Origin: a virus
Length of the DNA stretch: 37,291 nt
IMG/VR virus record: IMGVR_UViG_3300010396_000074
Span: 1 to 37,291 of that record
Strand: one strand, 5' to 3'
Shown here piece after piece: positions 1-5,908 of the stretch. Position 1 is the stretch's first letter, and the number at the start of each line of letters is the position of its first letter. The notes beneath the pieces were generated by a model. That model saw only the letters and a list, made by a program, of their open reading frames with translations, had not been told where the DNA came from and made no database searches. The position numbers were made by a program, and so were the translations under genes.

Positions 1-225
1 GCCGCCCTGCTCCTCGAGCGCGACGTGATGCTCCGGCCAGCAGTAGTCAAACCGCCACCGCCTAGGCGGCCGGAACCGATATTCCGCCACGGGATCAGGC
101 AAACCGCGCGACCGACACCATTCCACGAATCCGGATACACGCACGTCCGCCTGCAGCTTGCGAAGTCGTTGCGCTGGCGTGAATTTCGACGTTCCACGGG
201 GAACATTATCCACATTCGCGGGCAT
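1..225 (-). CDS. PD-(D/E)XK-like nuclease, N-terminal part, cut by window edge
   Basis: An ATG directly follows the TAA of the upstream replication gene, and the frame stays open for 75 codons to the left edge, so the C-terminus is missing. The visible part ends with EYRFRPPRRWRFDYCWPEHH followed by VALEEQGG. This resembles phage nucleases with the pattern RFHPTRRWRFDFAWP then ALEVEGG, in which the D and E are probable metal ligands of a PD-(D/E)XK-type core. The expected downstream GGRH-type segment lies outside the window. Position behind the replication gene and the ERF annealing protein suggests DNA processing or recombination. The family call comes from pattern memory, so the exact activity (resolvase or general endonuclease) is open. 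Confidence 0.6.
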   Translation of the reverse strand, partial: MPANVDNVPRGTSKFTPAQRLRKLQADVRVSGFVEWCRSRGLPDPVAEYRFRPPRRWRFDYCWPEHHVALEEQGG

Positions 226-1362
226 TTATTCCTCCTCCAGCAGATCGGCCGGAATCTCGGTCTTGCGGCCCGAGTCAGGCTGCGCGGGTTGCCATTCCTG
301 CGTCGGCGGCGATGGTGGGCCAGCGATCGATGCCCCCGGCGCGCGCCGCGAAGCTGACACCGACCCGTCGCCGAGCGCCCGCTGGCGTTCAAAGGCGTCC
401 AGCACCGCAGCCTCGAGCATGATGTTCCGGGAGGGTGACGGCTTGCCGCGCTGCGCCGGCTCCAGCATCGCATCGACTTCTGACTCGATCAGATCCCAGA
501 GGCCACCGATCCCGTCGACGTACCGCTGCGCTTCGGCAAGCAGATCCTCCCGCGCGCTCGCCTCGGTGGCGCGGGTGACCCGCTCGTGCCGCGCCTTGAC
601 CTCGAGGAATGTGTCACGGAGCTTGAGCAGGACGAACCGCGCCGCAAGTTCTGGCTTGTCCGGCGGGTCGGCCAGGACGGCCTTGCACGCCCACCGCAGA
701 TGCTCCGTGTCGTGCGCACGGACAAAGACCCCTTTCTCGAGCTTCGCGCCAGCGCCGAGCGCCGCAAGCAACTGCTTCCCGGCGTCCGCGGCGCGGGCAG
801 GATTGCCGCCGTAAAAGTGCCGGATCAGCTGCGCACCCTCCTTCGGGAATGTGACCTGACCCTGCGGCGTTTGCACCTGCTGATCAGCGGGCGGCGCGGG
901 CGGTTCTGCCGTTCCGCTCTTCTTCTGCGTCTTCTTCTCTTCTGTTTCTGCTTCTTCTTTGGCTGACAGTGCTGACAACGATTGACTGTCATTGACGGAC
1001 GCTCTGACGCGCTTACGGTGTTCGCGCTGCTTCTCACGGTTGTAGGCGCGGCGATCTTCTTCGTTTCGCACGGCGTGGTACGCTTCGTAGTTTGGGACGC
1101 GGTAGGCGTATTCGCCTTCACGCACCAGCCGGCGCCCTTCTTCCACCTTGCTCCGGCTCTTCGGATCCGGCGCGCAGAGGGCAGCGAGCGCCGCCTCGAT
1201 CTCCTCGACCGATGCCCCGATGACGTGCGACAGCAACGCGGGATTGAGTTCGACCTGCGAGCCGACCGTATTGGCGATCACATAGCCCCACACCGCGAAG
1301 ACGGTCGGGCCGCTCCCGAGCATCGATCCCGTGAACGTGCTGGCGAAGAACTTACCGTACAC
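226..1362 (-). CDS. Phage replication protein with N-terminal winged-helix region
   Basis: 378 residues from a GTG start, preceded by GGAGGCGG; it overlaps the end of the zinc-ribbon gene by 11 bases. The N-terminus (MYGKFFASTFTGSM, then a helical part ending in LAALCAPDPKSRS and a VPNYEAYHAVRN segment) matches a phage protein class that starts MYGK-FASMYTGS and is annotated as replication or DNA-binding. About residues 100-120 are very basic (NREKQREHRKR). The middle (140-170) is low-complexity linker, followed by a helical C-terminal half of unknown fold. By position with ERF and a nuclease it probably acts in replication initiation or helicase loading. The N-terminal likeness is good; the exact role is inferred. 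Confidence 0.65.
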   Translation of the reverse strand: MYGKFFASTFTGSMLGSGPTVFAVWGYVIANTVGSQVELNPALLSHVIGASVEEIEAALAALCAPDPKSRSKVEEGRRLVREGEYAYRVPNYEAYHAVRNEEDRRAYNREKQREHRKRVRASVNDSQSLSALSAKEEAETEEKKTQKKSGTAEPPAPPADQQVQTPQGQVTFPKEGAQLIRHFYGGNPARAADAGKQLLAALGAGAKLEKGVFVRAHDTEHLRWACKAVLADPPDKPELAARFVLLKLRDTFLEVKARHERVTRATEASAREDLLAEAQRYVDGIGGLWDLIESEVDAMLEPAQRGKPSPSRNIMLEAAVLDAFERQRALGDGSVSASRRAPGASIAGPPSPPTQEWQPAQPDSGRKTEIPADLLEEE

Positions 1363-1591
1363 CGCCGCCTCCGAGTTCGAGCACCTTTCCGCATTTCCGG
1401 CACTGAATCAGCCGCGGCATGATTCCCCTCCGATCATTGTCGAATACCACTCCGGACTCCACCTGGGCGAGCGGACGGCCCACCACAGGCAGCACCGCCT
1501 CACGTCCGCAGTGCACGCACGCGAAGTCCACCGTCGCCGCATCCAGAGGAACGTCTCCCCTGTCAAGGATTTTCCACGTCTTGACTCGCAT
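1352..1591 (-). CDS. Small zinc-ribbon protein (79 aa)
   Basis: The start chosen is the ATG giving MRVKTWKILDRGDVP, 4 bases after the stop of the upstream gene. Two Cys pairs, CVHCG near residue 41 and CRKCG near residue 66, are spaced like a four-cysteine zinc ribbon. It is probably a small DNA- or protein-binding accessory of the replication operon. Its 3' end carries the GGAGGCGG that serves as ribosome binding site for the replication gene, so the two genes are translationally coupled. No specific family recognised. Confidence 0.65.
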   Translation of the reverse strand: MRVKTWKILDRGDVPLDAATVDFACVHCGREAVLPVVGRPLAQVESGVVFDNDRRGIMPRLIQCRKCGKVLELGGGGVR

Positions 1592-1595
1592 TGAC

Positions 1596-2039
1596 CTATG
1601 GTACGTCGGCGGCTGTCGCCGCGCAAGGGCCAGTTTCACGCTCGATGCGGACAGCCCGTTCGTCGACCGTCTGCGGCCGGCGCCAGCGCGTGTTCACGTT
1701 CAAGTGCGAGGCAGGCAGGAGCGCGCGAACCCATGCCGGCGGCCGCTCGTGACCGGCCGCGACCAATCCCATCCGCCGCCCCAGCAACCCGAGCGCGTCG
1801 AGCGTTTCCTGTCCCTGATTCTCGAGCAGTCCGATCTTCCCGAGCGCCACCCGAACCTCCCACACGGCCATCGTGCCCTGCGCATCGAGGATCGCGTTCG
1901 CCGCGCGCTCTGCGGTCGTGAGTAGCGATTCACTCAGTCGGCTCTCCGCGAGCGCCGCGAACGCGTCCAACTGCTCGGCGGGATGCTTCGGCACGACCCG
2001 CCGGACCCCGACCGGCTGCCGCACAGTCGGGTCGGTCAT
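1596..2039 (-). CDS. Hypothetical early protein (147 aa)
   Basis: The ATG overlaps the stop of the 57-residue membrane gene as ATGA, which decides the start (MTDPTVRQPVGVRRV). The middle (about residues 35-90) is predicted helical: LSESLLTTAERAANAILD followed by a segment ending LGKIGLLENQGQETLDALG. That could be a small helix-turn-helix-like fold, but no family was recognised. It sits in the tightly coupled early operon between ERF and the replication protein, so a role in replication or host takeover is possible. Confidence 0.6.
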   Translation of the reverse strand: MTDPTVRQPVGVRRVVPKHPAEQLDAFAALAESRLSESLLTTAERAANAILDAQGTMAVWEVRVALGKIGLLENQGQETLDALGLLGRRMGLVAAGHERPPAWVRALLPASHLNVNTRWRRPQTVDERAVRIERETGPCAATAADVP

Positions 2040-2209
2040 GCGACGTACCGCCTGGCGCGATAGACCGGCTCGCGCTTCGGCCACTCGGCCTGCAGTCCGA
2101 CGAACACGATGACCGCGACGCACACGGCGGTCGAGACGCGCATCGGGATCACACACAGCCACGTCGCGACGCCGACGCACTCCATGGCCCGGACAATGAG
2201 GCGCTTCAC
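2036..2209 (-). CDS. Small membrane protein (57 aa)
   Basis: The GTG start overlaps the upstream stop as GTGA. After a short basic start (MKRLIVRAM) the protein is hydrophobic from about residue 11 to 40 (VGVATWLCVIPMR then VSTAVCVAVIVFVGLQ), giving one long or two short membrane segments. It ends in a basic tail (KREPVYRARRYVA). It is too short for a family call. Gene coupling on both sides supports it being real. It probably sits in the inner membrane; its role is unknown. Confidence 0.55.
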   Translation of the reverse strand: MKRLIVRAMECVGVATWLCVIPMRVSTAVCVAVIVFVGLQAEWPKREPVYRARRYVA

Positions 2210-2466
2210 TTCGCCGCGCGCTGCGCCAGCCACGCCTCCGTGTCGCGCACGACAAACGGCCAGTAACTCTCGCCAGTGATCCGGTACGTTTCCGCGACAC
2301 TCATGCCCTGGATGTGCGTGCCCGCGTACAGGAACTTGATCAGCCCCGCCGGCCCATCGTGAATCGCCAACGACTTGTCGAGCAGCCGCTGCGCCAGGTA
2401 GCGCCGCACCTCGAGCGGGATGTTCTGCCACGCACCCGGGAACGTCTCGGGAAACGCGCCGGTCAC
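2206..2466 (-). CDS. Hypothetical early protein (86 aa)
   Basis: The GTG start overlaps the preceding stop as GTGA. The soluble sequence has a helical first half (IPLEVRRYLAQRLLDKSLAI) and two Trp-containing segments (GAWQNIP, YWPFVVRDTEAWL). No motif recognised. It lies between two other short genes downstream of the ERF gene and is coupled to the next gene by another GTGA overlap, so it belongs to the early operon. Function unknown. Confidence 0.6.
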   Translation of the reverse strand: MTGAFPETFPGAWQNIPLEVRRYLAQRLLDKSLAIHDGPAGLIKFLYAGTHIQGMSVAETYRITGESYWPFVVRDTEAWLAQRAAK

Positions 2467-2663
2467 GGCTCGCGCGCCCGCTCGATGATCACCACCACCA
2501 CCTCACGGCCCTCGTCCGCAAAGGGCTTCGCGCATTCCTCGGTCGCCAGCTGCTGGAGCGACAGGAGTCGTGCCTCGATGTCGTCCCGCCAGCCGCCGGG
2601 GAACGTGACCCGGGTCGTCGTCGGACCGCGGCCGTCTTGGGTAAACTGCGCCATGGTCGGCAT
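2463..2663 (-). CDS. Hypothetical early protein (66 aa)
   Basis: The ATG overlaps the ERF stop as TAATG; a second in-frame ATG three codons later (MAQFTQDGRGP) is an alternative start. The protein has a strand-like beginning (TTTRVTFPGGW), an amphipathic helix (RDDIEARLLSLQQLATE) and a hydrophobic strand near the end (EVVVVIIERA). This small alpha/beta layout matches no family I know. Coupling to ERF suggests it is co-expressed with the annealing protein. Confidence 0.6.
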   Translation of the reverse strand: MPTMAQFTQDGRGPTTTRVTFPGGWRDDIEARLLSLQQLATEECAKPFADEGREVVVVIIERAREP

Positions 2664-3376
2664 TAGAAGGGCAGATCGTCTTTGGGTTGCGCGAGTGCCG
2701 GGCTGGCCGTCGCGAAGTCGCTGTCGTTCCGGCGCCGGTCGAGCTCCAGCACGATCGCCTCCTTGAGCGGGGCGTATCTGGCCACGTCCTTGGGCTCCCA
2801 CTCGATGATGCGCAGGAGTTCTTCCTTCGGTGCCTCTTTCAGCAGCATCTTCGCGAACTTGTAGGGCGCGGGCCAGTCCGGAAGCCGGTCAATCGCACCG
2901 GTGACGCGCGCGCTCGGCTTCGCGGCGTCCGCGGTCTTCGCGGTTGCGGGCCTCCGCTCCGCGGCCTTGCCGCCCTGCGTGGCGTGATTGCCGTCATCAT
3001 CTTCGTCGGTCGCGAGCGAGAGGAGCGCGGAGAGGCCATAGCGACGGCCATAGGTGATCCCGGAGCCCGCGCCCTGCGGGTCTTTCTTCGCGAGCGGGAC
3101 TTCGACGAACGTCGAAAGCCATTCGCCGGAGGTGTGGACGAGCGTTGTCTCCACGCCGAAGATGCCGGGCTGGACGTCGAGGTCGCCGTAGCCGCCCTGC
3201 ACGACGGACAGACCGTGCGCGGCGAGCACCGGCCGCACCGCCTCGATGATCGCGTCCAACGTGACGTACTTCGACTTGAAGTGCGGGTTCACCTTGTCCT
3301 TCGTAATCGACTTCAGGTCGGCTTGCGCCGCAACGAGCGCGGGTGCCAGCGCCGCGAGACTCGCCGACGACTTCAT
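2663..3376 (-). CDS. erf: ERF-family single-strand annealing protein
   Basis: 237 residues; the ATG overlaps the upstream stop as ATGA. Residues 1-135 carry the ERF (essential recombination function, P22 Erf-like) pattern: an N-terminal helix, then NPHFKSKYVTLDAIIEAV, then RPVLAAHGLSVVQ, and a conserved GSGITYGRRYGLSALLSL segment. The C-terminal third is a variable linker rich in Ala, Lys and Asp, ending DDLPF. That acidic-aromatic tip resembles tails binding host single-strand binding protein; this last point is inference. The protein anneals complementary single strands in phage recombination and replication. Its early-operon neighbours (replication protein, nuclease) fit. Confidence 0.88.
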   Translation of the reverse strand: MKSSASLAALAPALVAAQADLKSITKDKVNPHFKSKYVTLDAIIEAVRPVLAAHGLSVVQGGYGDLDVQPGIFGVETTLVHTSGEWLSTFVEVPLAKKDPQGAGSGITYGRRYGLSALLSLATDEDDDGNHATQGGKAAERRPATAKTADAAKPSARVTGAIDRLPDWPAPYKFAKMLLKEAPKEELLRIIEWEPKDVARYAPLKEAIVLELDRRRNDSDFATASPALAQPKDDLPF

Positions 3377-3882
3377 ACGCCGGTCATCGGCACGCCTGCC
3401 GCCGCGCACAGGATCTCCTTCGCCATCGTCCGCCAGTACGCCTTGTTCGCGTCGGAGCGCGCATCGTAATCGCGCATCTCCTGACGGTGGCCGTACGATG
3501 AGAGCGAACCGATCGACTGCGAAAACAGATGACGTGCGGCGCGGTCGATCGCGGCACCGGACGGCGTGACCTCGAGCGTCGAGATGGCCCCCGCAGCGCG
3601 GTAGCGGTTGACCTGCTCCTGCAGCCGTTCCATCTCGCGGTGCACGGCCAGCAGGACGCACTTCTCGCATTCGGGGCTCGGCTTGCCGCCGTCTTCGTCG
3701 TCACAGTTCCCCTCGTGGACTCGGTTCCCGATCAGGTCCGAGACGTACTCATGGAGCGGGTACTGCGGGTTGGCGACAGGCCCGGTGGCAAGCACCAGTC
3801 CGCGCTCGGCGGCCCACGCGGTGCGGGACGCCAGATGCGGCGCGATCGGCACCGCAGGGGAAGCTTCGGGGGTACGGTCCAT
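3373..3882 (-). CDS. Hypothetical early protein with Cys cluster (169 aa)
   Basis: The ATG start (MDRTPEASPAVPIAPH) is preceded by a weak site (GAGACGA) that is part of a 10-base direct repeat. Residues about 58-76 contain C, then PECEKC, a possible partial metal site (three cysteines in NCDDEDGGKPSPECEKC). The remainder is helical: LLAVHREMERLQEQVNRYRA is an amphipathic, coiled-coil-like segment. It is the first gene after the excisionase-like regulator and is coupled by ATGA to ERF. No family recognised. Confidence 0.6.
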   Translation of the reverse strand: MDRTPEASPAVPIAPHLASRTAWAAERGLVLATGPVANPQYPLHEYVSDLIGNRVHEGNCDDEDGGKPSPECEKCVLLAVHREMERLQEQVNRYRAAGAISTLEVTPSGAAIDRAARHLFSQSIGSLSSYGHRQEMRDYDARSDANKAYWRTMAKEILCAAAGVPMTGV

Positions 3883-3883
3883 T

Positions 3884-3926
3884 GTTCGTCTCGTGGAAAA
3901 AGGTTAGACTGCCAGCGTTCGTCTCG
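3884..3926. repeat. Pair of 10-base direct repeats upstream of the early operon
   Basis: GTTCGTCTCG occurs at 3884-3893 and again at 3917-3926, 33 bases apart start to start, or about three helical turns. The left copy sits immediately before the ATG of the 169-residue gene and the right copy lies in the 86-base gap after the HTH gene. Same-face spacing suggests a two-site operator, perhaps for the neighbouring excisionase-like protein. Chance or a duplicated ribosome-binding segment are alternatives. Confidence 0.4.
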
Positions 3927-3968
3927 CCCCGTCGTCCGCTCTGAACCAGCGGCGGCGGGGTTTCTCCG

Positions 3969-4172
3969 TTACAGCAACTCCTGCAACTTCCGGCCCCGCT
4001 CGGCGCGCTCCTTCGCCCACTTCACGACGGCGCGCCACGGGACAAACCGCGTGCCGCCGACTTCTTTGTACTCAAGCGTACCGGCGGTGATCTTCTGCGC
4101 CACGGCGGAGCGCGAGACGTGGAGCTGTCGCGCGACTTCGGCCTGCGGCATAAGGTCTGAGGGATTGCGCAT
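3969..4172 (-). CDS. Excisionase-like helix-turn-helix protein (67 aa)
   Basis: Residues 8-30 (MPQAEVARQLHVSRSAVAQK) form a helix-turn-helix, followed by a wing-like part (GTLEYKEVGGTRFVPW) and a basic C-terminal helix (KWAKERAERGRK). This is the layout of MerR/excisionase-family small DNA-binding proteins. It is the first gene of the leftmost operon. Its ATG lies 7 bases beyond the -10 element of a good promoter and has no ribosome binding site, suggesting leaderless translation. It probably regulates the early operon; a true excisionase role is unlikely to be needed, as no integrase is seen. Confidence 0.75.
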   Translation of the reverse strand: MRNPSDLMPQAEVARQLHVSRSAVAQKITAGTLEYKEVGGTRFVPWRAVVKWAKERAERGRKLQELL

Positions 4173-4178
4173 GGACTA

Positions 4179-4207
4179 AGCGTAGCGCACCCGCTTACCG
4201 TTGTCAA
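4179..4207 (-). promoter_or_regulatory. Sigma-70-like promoter for the early operon
   Basis: On the minus strand a perfect -35 box TTGACA (4207-4202) is followed by a 17-base spacer and TACGCT (4184-4179), a weaker -10 box. The expected transcription start falls at about 4172, which is the first base of the HTH gene's ATG. This is the only clear minus-strand promoter I found in front of the left operon. Confidence 0.6.
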
Positions 4208-4227
4208 GTGGGCGCGCGGAACGCACA

Positions 4228-4253
4228 AACGGCCACCCTTTCAGGTGACCGTT
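4228..4253 (-). terminator. Hairpin terminator between late and early operons
   Basis: A 10-base stem (AACGGTCACC with GGTGGCCGTT on the minus strand, one G-U pair) closes a 6-base loop and is followed by TTTGTG. It lies between the end of the late operon and the promoter of the early operon, where a terminator is expected. The U-tract is short, so efficiency is uncertain. On the plus strand the same stem has a C-A mismatch and no T-run, so minus-strand use is favoured. Confidence 0.55.
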
Positions 4254-4388
4254 CATGGCGCGATGCGGGTTCACGAGGTTCGCGGCCCGACCTTCGACGT
4301 TTGGGGATTTCCCCCTCTGCCCTAGCGTGATACCGGGGAGCGCGTCACGCTGCGCGCTGGCTTGCGCCCGTGCAGGGAACGGTTGACG

Positions 4389-4417
4389 TTGACCGGCCCC
4401 ACTCGCCGCCTTAAAAT
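4389..4417 (+). promoter_or_regulatory. Promoter-like site on the plus strand
   Basis: TTGACC (4389-4394), a 17-base spacer and TAAAAT (4412-4417) each match the sigma-70 consensus at 5 of 6 positions. It points right, against all genes. The transcript would start near 4424 and run through three or four hairpins toward the end of the late operon. This fits a small RNA or an antisense transcript; no plus-strand gene follows. Confidence 0.45.
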
Positions 4418-4544
4418 CGCCAGCGGCGACCGCGAGGGGCGCACTCCGAAGGTAGAGATTCCGGGCTCGACCGTCAAGAGTGGCGTCCCCGCCACACGCG
4501 GGCGCTCGGCATGTTGAGCAGCGCCCGTCCTACAGTTCCAATCA

Positions 4545-4562
4545 CCGGAGTATGCCCTCCGG
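4545..4562 (-). terminator. Possible end hairpin of the late operon
   Basis: A perfect 6-base stem (CCGGAG/CTCCGG) with a 6-base loop begins 14 bases after the stop codon of the spanin-like gene. It is followed on the minus strand by TGATTGG, with no T-run, so it is a poor intrinsic terminator. It may act as an RNA end-protecting stem or be part of the structured region. Confidence 0.3.
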
Positions 4563-4576
4563 CTCTAGCCCCCTCG

Positions 4577-5308
4577 TCAGTGCACGATAACGCCGACGAC
4601 CGCCGCGCACAATACGCCAGCACCCAATGCAACCAACGGGCTCGCGAGAGAGCCGAGGCCCGCGCACGCGGCACCGGCGCCAGCCGCCGTGATCCCATGC
4701 ACCGCACGCGCCGCGACGCCAGGCTGCGCACTTTTGAGATCCGCCTCGACCTTCGCGCGCGCCGCGAGTTCTTCTGCGGAGACGGCAATCGTTTGCGCGT
4801 CCTTCGCGAGCAGCGTGGAGTCGGCCGCGTGTTCGTTCACCAGCGCCATGATCCGCGCGTTCGCCGCGTCGCGTTCGGCAACGACGGCGGCATACGCGAT
4901 CGAATCGCTTACGATCAGCGCCTGCGCTTTGGCTCGAACATCCGCGACCTGAGCCAACGAGTCCCGCAACGCCGCCTCGAGCGCCGTTCGTGCCGACAGT
5001 TCGTGCGCAGCCGCTGTGTCCGTGGCGGCCTTCGACGCATCGTGCGGTGCACGGGTAAGCCGAGTCAGCGAATCGACCGTCGCCGCAGTCTTGAGCAACG
5101 CCGGCAGTTGCTTCGTCAGCTTCGCGAGGCTGTCCCGGAGCGCCGACTCAGCCCGCACATCGACTTTGTCCGTCGCGCTTTTCTCGCCGGCGCACCGTCC
5201 GGCGGAGAACACGACAAGAAGCACGCCAATGACTCCGAGCACCCACATGGCGTCCCGCGTGCCATTCCCGGTCAGCTTCGGAATGGAGGGCAACTTCGGA
5301 ATCGTCAC
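4577..5308 (-). CDS. Spanin-like coiled-coil membrane protein (243 aa)
   Basis: The GTG start is preceded by CGGAG about 10 bases upstream. Residues 20-38 (AMWVLGVIGVLLVVFSAGR) form an N-terminal membrane anchor. Residues 40-190 are a long Ala/Asp/Glu-rich helical region typical of an inner-membrane spanin (Rz-like). Unlike most Rz proteins, residues from about 205 to the end are again hydrophobic (VALGAGVLCAAVVGVIVH). Last gene of the lysis cassette, where spanins usually lie, although the SLOG and RHH genes separate it from the endolysin. No o-spanin (Rz1) frame was verified inside it. A non-lytic membrane or virion role is possible. Confidence 0.5.
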   Translation of the reverse strand: MTIPKLPSIPKLTGNGTRDAMWVLGVIGVLLVVFSAGRCAGEKSATDKVDVRAESALRDSLAKLTKQLPALLKTAATVDSLTRLTRAPHDASKAATDTAAAHELSARTALEAALRDSLAQVADVRAKAQALIVSDSIAYAAVVAERDAANARIMALVNEHAADSTLLAKDAQTIAVSAEELAARAKVEADLKSAQPGVAARAVHGITAAGAGAACAGLGSLASPLVALGAGVLCAAVVGVIVH

Positions 5309-5314
5309 TGGGAG

Positions 5315-5698
5315 TTACTCCGAGGAGGAAGGAGGGGATGACCGATGCGACAACTGATCGTCGTGGTTGTGCACGATGATGCCAGCGACGCGAGCTTGAT
5401 TGATGAGGTCGTGCGTTCCACGACCGCCCTTGAAGGCAATCACACAATCCGGCTGCTGTGCGACCATCTGCCGATTGCGAATCGGGCCAGCCGCCTTGCC
5501 GAGTCCCTGCCAGTCAGCGGGGAACGCTCGCGTTGGAATCCCGCGCGCCGTGGCCCAGTTGGCCGCGCACATATCCGCCCCTTTCGCCGCACCATGCAAA
5601 ACTTCGGTAATGCCGAGTTGTTCGTGAAAGTAGTTCATCCTACGACACAAATAGAGATAGTCGTCAAAGTCCCGACCACCACAAACGAGCGCGATCAT
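5315..5698 (-). CDS. SLOG-superfamily (YspA/DUF2493-like) nucleotide-binding protein
   Basis: 127 residues; the ATG overlaps the stop of the RHH gene as ATGA. The Rossmann-like signature is complete: MIALVCGGRDF at the start, HGAAKGADMCAANWA at 35-49, FPADW near 59, GPIRNRQM at 71-78 and FKGGRGTHDLI at 89-99. This is the YspA/DUF2493 branch of the SLOG superfamily, predicted to bind nucleotides or nucleotide-derived signals. SLOG domains also occur in ADP-ribose-type defence signalling (Thoeris, for example), so in a phage it might sense or remove such molecules; that is inference. Ser-rich tail SHRSSPPSSSE. Confidence 0.85.
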   Translation of the reverse strand: MIALVCGGRDFDDYLYLCRRMNYFHEQLGITEVLHGAAKGADMCAANWATARGIPTRAFPADWQGLGKAAGPIRNRQMVAQQPDCVIAFKGGRGTHDLINQARVAGIIVHNHDDQLSHRSSPPSSSE

Positions 5699-5877
5699 GT
5701 CTTCCGCTCCGTCGCGTGGGTGAGCCGGGGAGGATTATGAATCTCCATCGGCGGAAAGAGGAGCGTCATGCGGGTATAGAGCGAAAGCGACCAGCCCACG
5801 CGCTCGGCCTTTTTCTTTGCCGCCCGATATTCCCGCTCGGTGAGTCGAACCGTGAGGATACGTGTGCGTTTTTCCAT
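5695..5877 (-). CDS. Ribbon-helix-helix DNA-binding protein (60 aa)
   Basis: The N-terminus MEKRTRILTVRLTEREYRAA gives a basic start, a strand (TRILTVRLT), then a helix (EREYRAAKKKAERVG), a turn and a second helix (LSLYTRMTLL). This is the Arc/MetJ/CopG ribbon-helix-helix layout. No ribosome binding site precedes the ATG. Instead the ATG lies inside the first unit of a perfect 2 x 10-base tandem repeat, suggesting autoregulation by blocking its own translation start or promoter. It is coupled by ATGA to the SLOG gene, so the two form a regulated pair. Confidence 0.7.
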   Translation of the reverse strand: MEKRTRILTVRLTEREYRAAKKKAERVGWSLSLYTRMTLLFPPMEIHNPPRLTHATERKT

Positions 5878-5895
5878 GTACGACAATGTACGACA
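5876..5895. promoter_or_regulatory. Tandem operator candidate over the RHH start codon
   Basis: ATGTACGACA is repeated twice without a gap (5876-5885 and 5886-5895, plus strand). The RHH gene's start codon (minus strand 5877-5875) overlaps the end of the first unit, and the repeats occupy the place of the missing ribosome binding site. RHH repressors commonly bind tandem short repeats at 8-12 base spacing, so this is a natural operator for the adjacent protein. Confidence 0.5.
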
Positions 5896-5908
5896 AATGC
5901 GCTCTACG

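Larger units (their letters stand above)
4254..4576. other. Gene-free region rich in hairpins
   Basis: No credible coding frame lies here. Seen: GGGGATTTCCCC at 4303-4314; stem GCGTGA/TCACGC (4325-4330 with 4345-4350) interleaved with stem AGCGCG/CGCGCT (4339-4344 with 4353-4358), a pseudoknot-like order; CGCC/GGCG at 4418-4428; perfect GTGGCG/CGCCAC at 4480-4495; GGGCGCT/AGCGCCC at 4500-4526; and CCGGAG/CTCCGG at 4545-4562. A plus-strand promoter-like site lies in the middle. It could hold a small structured RNA, an origin or a packaging or attachment site. High GC alone also favours chance stems. Confidence 0.45.

Noticed and set aside
4176-4256. 26-codon open frame on the minus strand (starting MNGHLKGWPF)
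   Set aside because: It runs through the terminator-like stem and the -35/-10 boxes of the early promoter and has no ribosome binding site.
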